Source: Ancylostoma caninum
Taxonomy: Eukaryota; Nematoda; Chromadorea; Rhabditida; Ancylostomatidae
DNA: 64,000 bases
Reading direction: 5' to 3'
Assembly (NCBI GenBank): GCA_037903475.1
Contig: JBAJFG010000080.1
Span: 620,001 to 684,000 of the forward strand
Shown: piece after piece, positions 59,419-64,000 of the stretch
How the letters are laid out: each line of letters starts with the position of its first letter
Position numbering within the stretch: position 1 is the first letter of the stretch
Notes under the pieces: generated by a model
Databases searched by the model: none
What the model saw: the letters and a program-made list of their open reading frames with translations, nothing else
Told to the model about the DNA's origin: nothing
Position numbers and translations under genes: made by a program

Positions 59419-60399
59419 CGCCGTTCCGCTCACGTGTCACTAACCACATATCGTAGCCTCATTTGTACACTACTTCCGTAACCCTATTTAAAGACATGTA
59501 CAGTCCCACTAACCAATCAACCGATTAATACTAACCACTGAGTACTTAAAACATATCGCTAACATCTGTTGCTTTCACAGTCGACTTTTCCATATTCTTG
59601 TCAGCGACCAATTAACCTTGTGGGTCCAGGATGTGATACATTGACTCTGTCCTTTATGAAGAAAAGTATATAATTAAAAATAATAATTAAGCAGCTCTTA
59701 TGTTGTTTGAGATTCTCTTGAAATACAAGTGATTTGCTCTCATCTTTCCTTTCCCATTTTGCATGAAAAAGTAAGGGTAGTTTCCTGCGAAAGGGAAAGA
59801 AGTGTCTCAGCAAGATACCTAACAGCGGCTAGGCGGCATTCATCAGAAGCTCAACATCTGTGACATATTTTTAGCACAATTCCCCGACAGTTGGTGCTGA
59901 GAATTTAGTACGTGACATAGTACATCACCAAAACATGAAACACTGAACGACGTGACATTGGATGGGCCCAGTTATATACGAGGAAAATATGCACAGTTCT
60001 TCTAGAAAATTTATTAACAAATGTTCAAAATTTACTTGAATATAGTTGCTTTAAACGACATCTTTGATTCCGTTTCTCAACATTTCCAGAACATCACTTC
60101 ACAGAACTCCGTCGTTATCCTGTAATGGCAAAACATTTTTTCCTTCGCACAGTGTTATTCGTCGAAGTCCCGTTCCGTTCATTTTTTTAATATAAAAATG
60201 AAAGCTATAGAAGTATAGAACATTCTGAAAGGAGTCCGCACAGGACCACACAGAGCAGGTGAGGGATTAATTTTCCAACAAAAAATCAACCTTCAGCGCT
60301 TATGAGACTGGTGTTCTTTCCACATCAGCGACTAATTATTACATGTTACAAGGCGCTAGAAGAACAAAGAAACGCAAGAAGAGATGCGATATACGAAGG
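59419..60399. other. 3' flank of the START-domain gene
   Basis: It contains the presumed 3' UTR. No clear AATAAA was found near the stop. No further gene or repeat was recognised before the long inverted repeat. Confidence 0.4.
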
Positions 60400-61440
60400 T
60401 ACAATACTGCTCATGGGATCGCGAAAACCGACGGTCGCTCCGCGGAGTCACCGTCGCGCACCGTCGCTTTGCCATAACTTGCTTAGAACTGCCCTAATCA
60501 AAGTGTTTTGGTCACCAATCGATTTGTCTCATCGAGATCTTTCGAATGACCTACCGAATGTGGGGGTATGCCTTCTGCTTACTGGTTTTCGCCAAGTAAT
60601 CGATATATCGATCGATGCCATGTAATGGATCGAATCTGTAGTAGCAGAAATACGCGCGATGAGTCGGAACTGAAGCTCGATTTGGATGATTTTCTCTAAA
60701 CAAGGGCAAAAACTTCCAAAATCACGCACGAAGGCGCAGAACTGGGCAAACTCTACATGATTTCAAAGAAATTCGATTTTCGACGAGGTTGCTGATGGAG
60801 CGCACCGTTTCATCGCAACTAGGTAACCTGAATGGGGAATGATTGCATGTTGGAAATAACTCTTTATGCACTAGAAGTCCTGCAAGTGGCATTGCCGCTG
60901 GCCTGCTAATCTCGATGTTACTCTCGCTCAAAGTGCGAACTTTTGCTGTCCCCTGTGAAAACCTCGATGTTGAGGAAGCTACAGCTCCTCAATGGGATGA
61001 GCTACCGACCTATCTAAGGAAAGGTGATCAAGAACAATGAGTGCTCTTCCAGAAATTGTAGTTGCGATGGTTCCAGCCGTCCTCGCTTGTCACCTAGGAC
61101 CGCGTTAATTTTGCTAGAAATTAAGGCGCATTCCTGTATCTGTCTCTAACAGCCCTGGAAGAGCGGTTGGACAATGGGAGCCTATGCACTCTTGAAGAAC
61201 TCGTAAGTGAGCACATTCTGTGTGAAAAGGACAAGTTTTCCAGAGATTCGATTTTCCAGCACTATGTATTAACTCATGCAAAGCTTCCCTTTGGAAGCGA
61301 GGGTCCCACAACGACGCGTTTGTGGTGGGTCCCAGGTTCAATGCCCACCCGCTGAATTCGTTTTGCAAAATGCTAGAAAAGATGAAAAAACCCCGTATGA
61401 GGGGTTTCTAAAGGCAGTTGCGGTTTTTTCATTGATTTTC

Positions 61441-61520
61441 GCATGGCGCAGTGGCTAAGCGTCTTGTCTGGCGAGCAACAGGTGTAGGGTTCGATGCCCG
61501 AGTTTGGCAAAGTTTTGCAA
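61441..61520 (+). repeat. tRNA-like unit 1 in the inverted-repeat arm
   Basis: GCATGGCGCAGTGGCTAAGC carries a box A and GGTTCGATGCC (61488-61498) a box B, spaced as in a tRNA. The acceptor stem does not pair, so it is a tRNA-derived relic or SINE head and not a functional tRNA. A GCAAAGTTTTGCAAAATG tail follows. Confidence 0.65.
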
Positions 61521-61573
61521 AATGTTCCTTCACGATAAACCAATGTTCAAATGACCTGAATGTACTGATTTTC

Positions 61574-61660
61574 GCATGGCGCAGTGGCTAAGCGTCTTGT
61601 CTGGCGAGCAACAGGTGGAGGGTTCGATGCCCGAGTTTGACAAAGTTTTGCAAAATGTTC
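61574..61660 (+). repeat. tRNA-like unit 2, direct copy
   Basis: Nearly identical to unit 1, with box A at about 61577-61587 and box B at 61621-61631. Two direct copies about 133 bp apart occur only in the left arm. The right arm has one. Confidence 0.65.
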
Positions 61661-61840
61661 CTTTATGAAGATTGATGTGCCGAACACTTTCATAACGGAA
61701 CTCCGGACCCTTCTTCATTCAAAAAAAAAACTATCCAAAACAGTCATCTATGGAACACTTGTTTGTTCATGATTGTTCTGCTCTATAAAAGTAGCAGTGT
61801 CTTATGAAAAATATTTCAGTGCGTTTTCAAGTATTACCAA

Positions 61841-62044
61841 GTGCCCAAGAGCCTTCAAACAAAGGTGTGTAAGAGCGTGAAGGACTCATTGAATAGCAGG
61901 ACTCGCAGAGAACGGAAATCAGCAAGAGAGAGACAACAGGAACATCCACCCTCTTCATCCGAAACCACCAGAGCTAACACTGAGGAAGGGTCAACGGCAT
62001 CACCCGAAGGCGAGGCCCTTTACGGATTCAATGAAGACCTCTGA
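61841..62044 (+). other. 67-codon open frame in the unique centre of the inverted repeat
   Basis: The frame reads MPKSLQTKVCKSVKDSLNSR and continues with a charged, Ser/Glu/Arg-rich sequence (RTRRERKSARERQQEH). No domain is recognised. It is the only sizeable frame in the non-duplicated centre. The region 61790-61850 also reads as splice-like sequence (TATTTCAG|TGCG), so it could be an exon of an unseen gene. Weakly supported. Confidence 0.25.
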
Positions 62045-62139
62045 TCTGGTAATAGTTGTGTTCCATGGAAGACTACATTTTCTGTTGAATGAAGAACCGT
62101 CGTGAAAGTGTTCGGCACATCAATCTTCATAAAGGAACA

Positions 62140-62220
62140 TTTTGCAAAACTTGCCAAACTCGGGCATCGAACCCTCCACCTGTTGCTCGCCAGACAAGAC
62201 GCTTAGCCACTGCGCCATGC
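62140..62220 (-). repeat. tRNA-like unit in the right arm
   Basis: Reverse-complement counterpart of units 1 and 2, with box B (reverse complement GGCATCGAACC) at 62163-62173 and box A near 62206-62217. Confidence 0.65.
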
Positions 62221-63236
62221 GAAAATCAATGAAAAAACCGCAACTGCCTTTAGAAACCCCTCATACGGGGTTTTTTCATCTTTTCTAGCATTTTGCAAAA
62301 CGAATTCAGCGGGTGGGCATTGAACCTGGGACCCACCACAAACGCGTCGTTGTGGGACCCTCGCTTCCAAAGGGAAGCTTTGCATGAGTTAATACATAGT
62401 GCTGGAAAATCGAATCTCTGGAAAACTTGTCCTTTTCACACAGAATGTGCTCACTTACGAGTTCTTCAAGAGTGCATAGGCTCCCATTGTCTAACCGCTC
62501 CTCCAGGGCTGTTAGAGACAGATACAGGAATGCGCCTTCATTTCTAGCAAAATTCACGCCTAGGTGACGCGGTCCTAGGTGACAAGCGAGGACGGCTGGA
62601 ACCATCGCAACTACAATTTCTGGAAGAGCACTCATTGCTCTTGATCACCTTTCCTTAGATAGTTCGGTAGCTCATCCCATTGAGGAGCTGTAGCTTCCTC
62701 AACATCGAGGTTTTCACAGGGGACAGCAAAAATTCGCACTTTGAGCGAGAGTAACATCGAGATTAGCTGGTCAGCGGCAATGCCATTTGCAGGACTTCTA
62801 GTGCACAAAGAGCTGTTTCCAATCTGCAATCATTCCCAATTCAGGTTACCTAGTTGCGATGAAACGGTGCGCTCCATCAGCAACCTCGTCGAAAATCGGA
62901 TGTCTTTGAAATCATGTAGAGTTTGCCCAGTTCTGCGCCTTCGTGCGTGATTTTGGAAGTTTTTGCCCTTGTTTAGAGAAAATCATCGAAATCGAGCTTC
63001 AGTTCCGACTCATTGCGCGTATTTCTGCTACTACAGATTCGATCCATTACATGGCATCGATCGATATATCGATTACTCGGCGAAAACCAGTAAGCAGAAG
63101 GCATACCCCCACATTCGGTAGGTCATTCGAAAGATCTCGATGAGACAAATCGATTGGTGACCAAAACACTTTGATTAGGGCAGTTCTAAGCAAGTTATGG
63201 CGAAGCGACGGTTTTCGCGATCCCGTGAGCAGTATT

Positions 63237-64000
63237 GTATCGAGTGAGTGCTACTATGGATGCACCGCGGTGTTTTGGCAGCTTCTCAATGATAGTGAAG
63301 TATGTATCTGTAGAGAAAGGAGTTCGCTAAGGCGACCCAGGTTCACCGAATTTATTCTCAGCGTGTTTGGAGTCGGTCACTTTCAAATGCGACTGGGGCA
63401 CTTTTGAAGTCCTCATCGAGGGAAAGCGATTGAATCATCGAAGTTGCGCAGATGACATTGTGCTGATCATGAGGCCACCGGACGATGCCTCTAAAATGCT
63501 TCGACTGCTCAATGAAGTAGGTAGGAGGAAAGGCAAACCTCACCGTCAGCACGACAAAGACCAAGATCATGCGGAGCACGTTTTCTTGTCAGCAGCCGGT
63601 ACTACTTCAGAGTCTTCCCCTCGAGGACGTCAACGAATATGTCAATCTCGGTTGCCTGCTGAACATAGAGAACCAAATCAAGCCCGAGATTGGGAGGAGA
63701 CGAAGAGCAGGGTGGATTGCTTATAATTCGATTGGAAGCGTACTCGGAGATAGCAAGGCCCAGAAGCTTTGAGCAGATCTCTCCAACTCGACATGTTGCC
63801 AGCCCTGTGTTACGCGAGCGAAACGTGGGTGTTGACAAAAATCGCCGAAATCCAGCTCCGCTCAACTCAGATCTCACTCAAACGTCGCATGCTTGGGCTG
63901 TCTTTGCATCAATAGCATCAGAGCGTCATGTGCGGCTCAGATATTAGAGCACCGTCGATGGTCCGTGATGCTGTGCTTCATGCCGATGAGTTGGAACGCC
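63237..64000 (+). pseudogene. Broken RTE-type RT ORF, running off the window
   Basis: Blocks in shifting frames read as RTE reverse transcriptase. ECYYGCTAVFWQLLNDSEV is near 63240, a CADDIVLIMRPPDDASKML block holding the catalytic ADD near 63448-63500, LEDVNEYVNLGCLLN near 63620 and GRRRRAGWIAYNSIGSV near 63690, followed by RT C-terminal blocks in other frames to the window end. At least four frame changes and a deletion before the ADD block make it non-functional. It differs from the copy at 2575-3740 and belongs to another RTE subfamily. Its 5' part is cut off by the long inverted repeat. Confidence 0.85.

Larger units (their letters stand above)
60400..63239. repeat. 2.84-kb long inverted repeat (possible long-TIR element)
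   Basis: The left arm, about 60400-61755, and right arm, about 62058-63239, are reverse complements over more than 1.1 kb. The outer ends are TACAATACTGCTCA against TGAGCAGTATTGTA-like sequence at 63239. Differences include scattered substitutions, a ~33-bp block near 60430 present only on the left, a ~14-bp deletion near 61105, and a duplicated tRNA-like unit on the left. Divergence of several percent argues against an assembly hairpin. The ~300-bp centre (61756-62057) is unique. No transposase was recognised in the arms, and no target duplication was found. A MULE- or Foldback-like element or an inverted segmental duplication are both possible. Confidence 0.85.

Noticed and set aside
61441..61520. 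Functional tRNA gene
   Set aside because: Box A and box B are present but the acceptor and anticodon stems do not pair. Better explained as a tRNA-derived repeat.
60400..63239. Assembly artefact explanation for the inverted repeat
   Set aside because: The arms differ by many substitutions and several indels, including a duplicated unit in one arm, which a hairpin artefact would not produce.

Overview
This window is nuclear DNA of a nematode, most likely a clade V (strongylid, hookworm-like) parasite. The evidence is a START-domain gene with short introns and pyrimidine-plus-CAG acceptors, nematode-style RTE non-LTR retrotransposon remnants, and a dense layer of small inverted-repeat DNA elements. 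The genus is an inference. No bacterial genes, rRNA, confident tRNA gene or CRISPR array was seen.

Layout. Positions 1-29660 hold no gene I can support. They contain a degenerate RTE copy (2575-3740), a short Harbinger-like element with 13-bp inverted ends and a 3-bp target duplication (4556-5454), a CR1-type LINE fragment (14250-14650), a three-copy repeat family (16225-18395), and several MITEs or fold-back elements (11132-11563, 13425-13839, 22960-23388, 24170-24283, 26522-27284).

The centre of the window (29665-39176) is a nearly intact, recently inserted 9.5-kb Ty3/Gypsy-type LTR retroelement. It has 181-bp LTRs that differ at one base and a GTCC target duplication. Its gene order is unusual: a gag-like domain runs in one uninterrupted frame into an Env-like glycoprotein (internal signal peptide, RRIRKR furin-type site, membrane anchor, Cys cluster). 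Protease, RT, RNase H and integrase follow, and a last ORF near the 3' LTR carries a coiled coil and a zinc-knuckle cluster with an apparent 73-bp phase-0 intron. Env therefore sits before pol instead of after it, and the nucleocapsid-like zinc module sits at the far 3' end instead of in Gag. A phase-0 splice pair bracketing the Env region (31968-34068) could connect Gag to Pol. RT carries one frame change in an A run, so this copy is probably defective.

From 39181 to 54810 there is mostly anonymous AT-rich sequence with a dead, internally deleted mariner (44369-45279), a 2.3-kb inverted-end element with a MITE nested in it (46718-48977), and a fold-back element (50157-50311). At 54811-59418 lies the one host gene I recognise: a seven-exon STARD10/PCTP-like START-domain lipid-transfer protein of about 262 residues. 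It carries an RTE fragment in intron 1 and a tRNA-derived SINE with a perfect 13-bp target duplication in intron 5. The right end (60400-63239) is a 2.8-kb inverted repeat with arms of about 1.2-1.35 kb containing tRNA-like units, directly abutting another broken RTE copy that runs out of the window.
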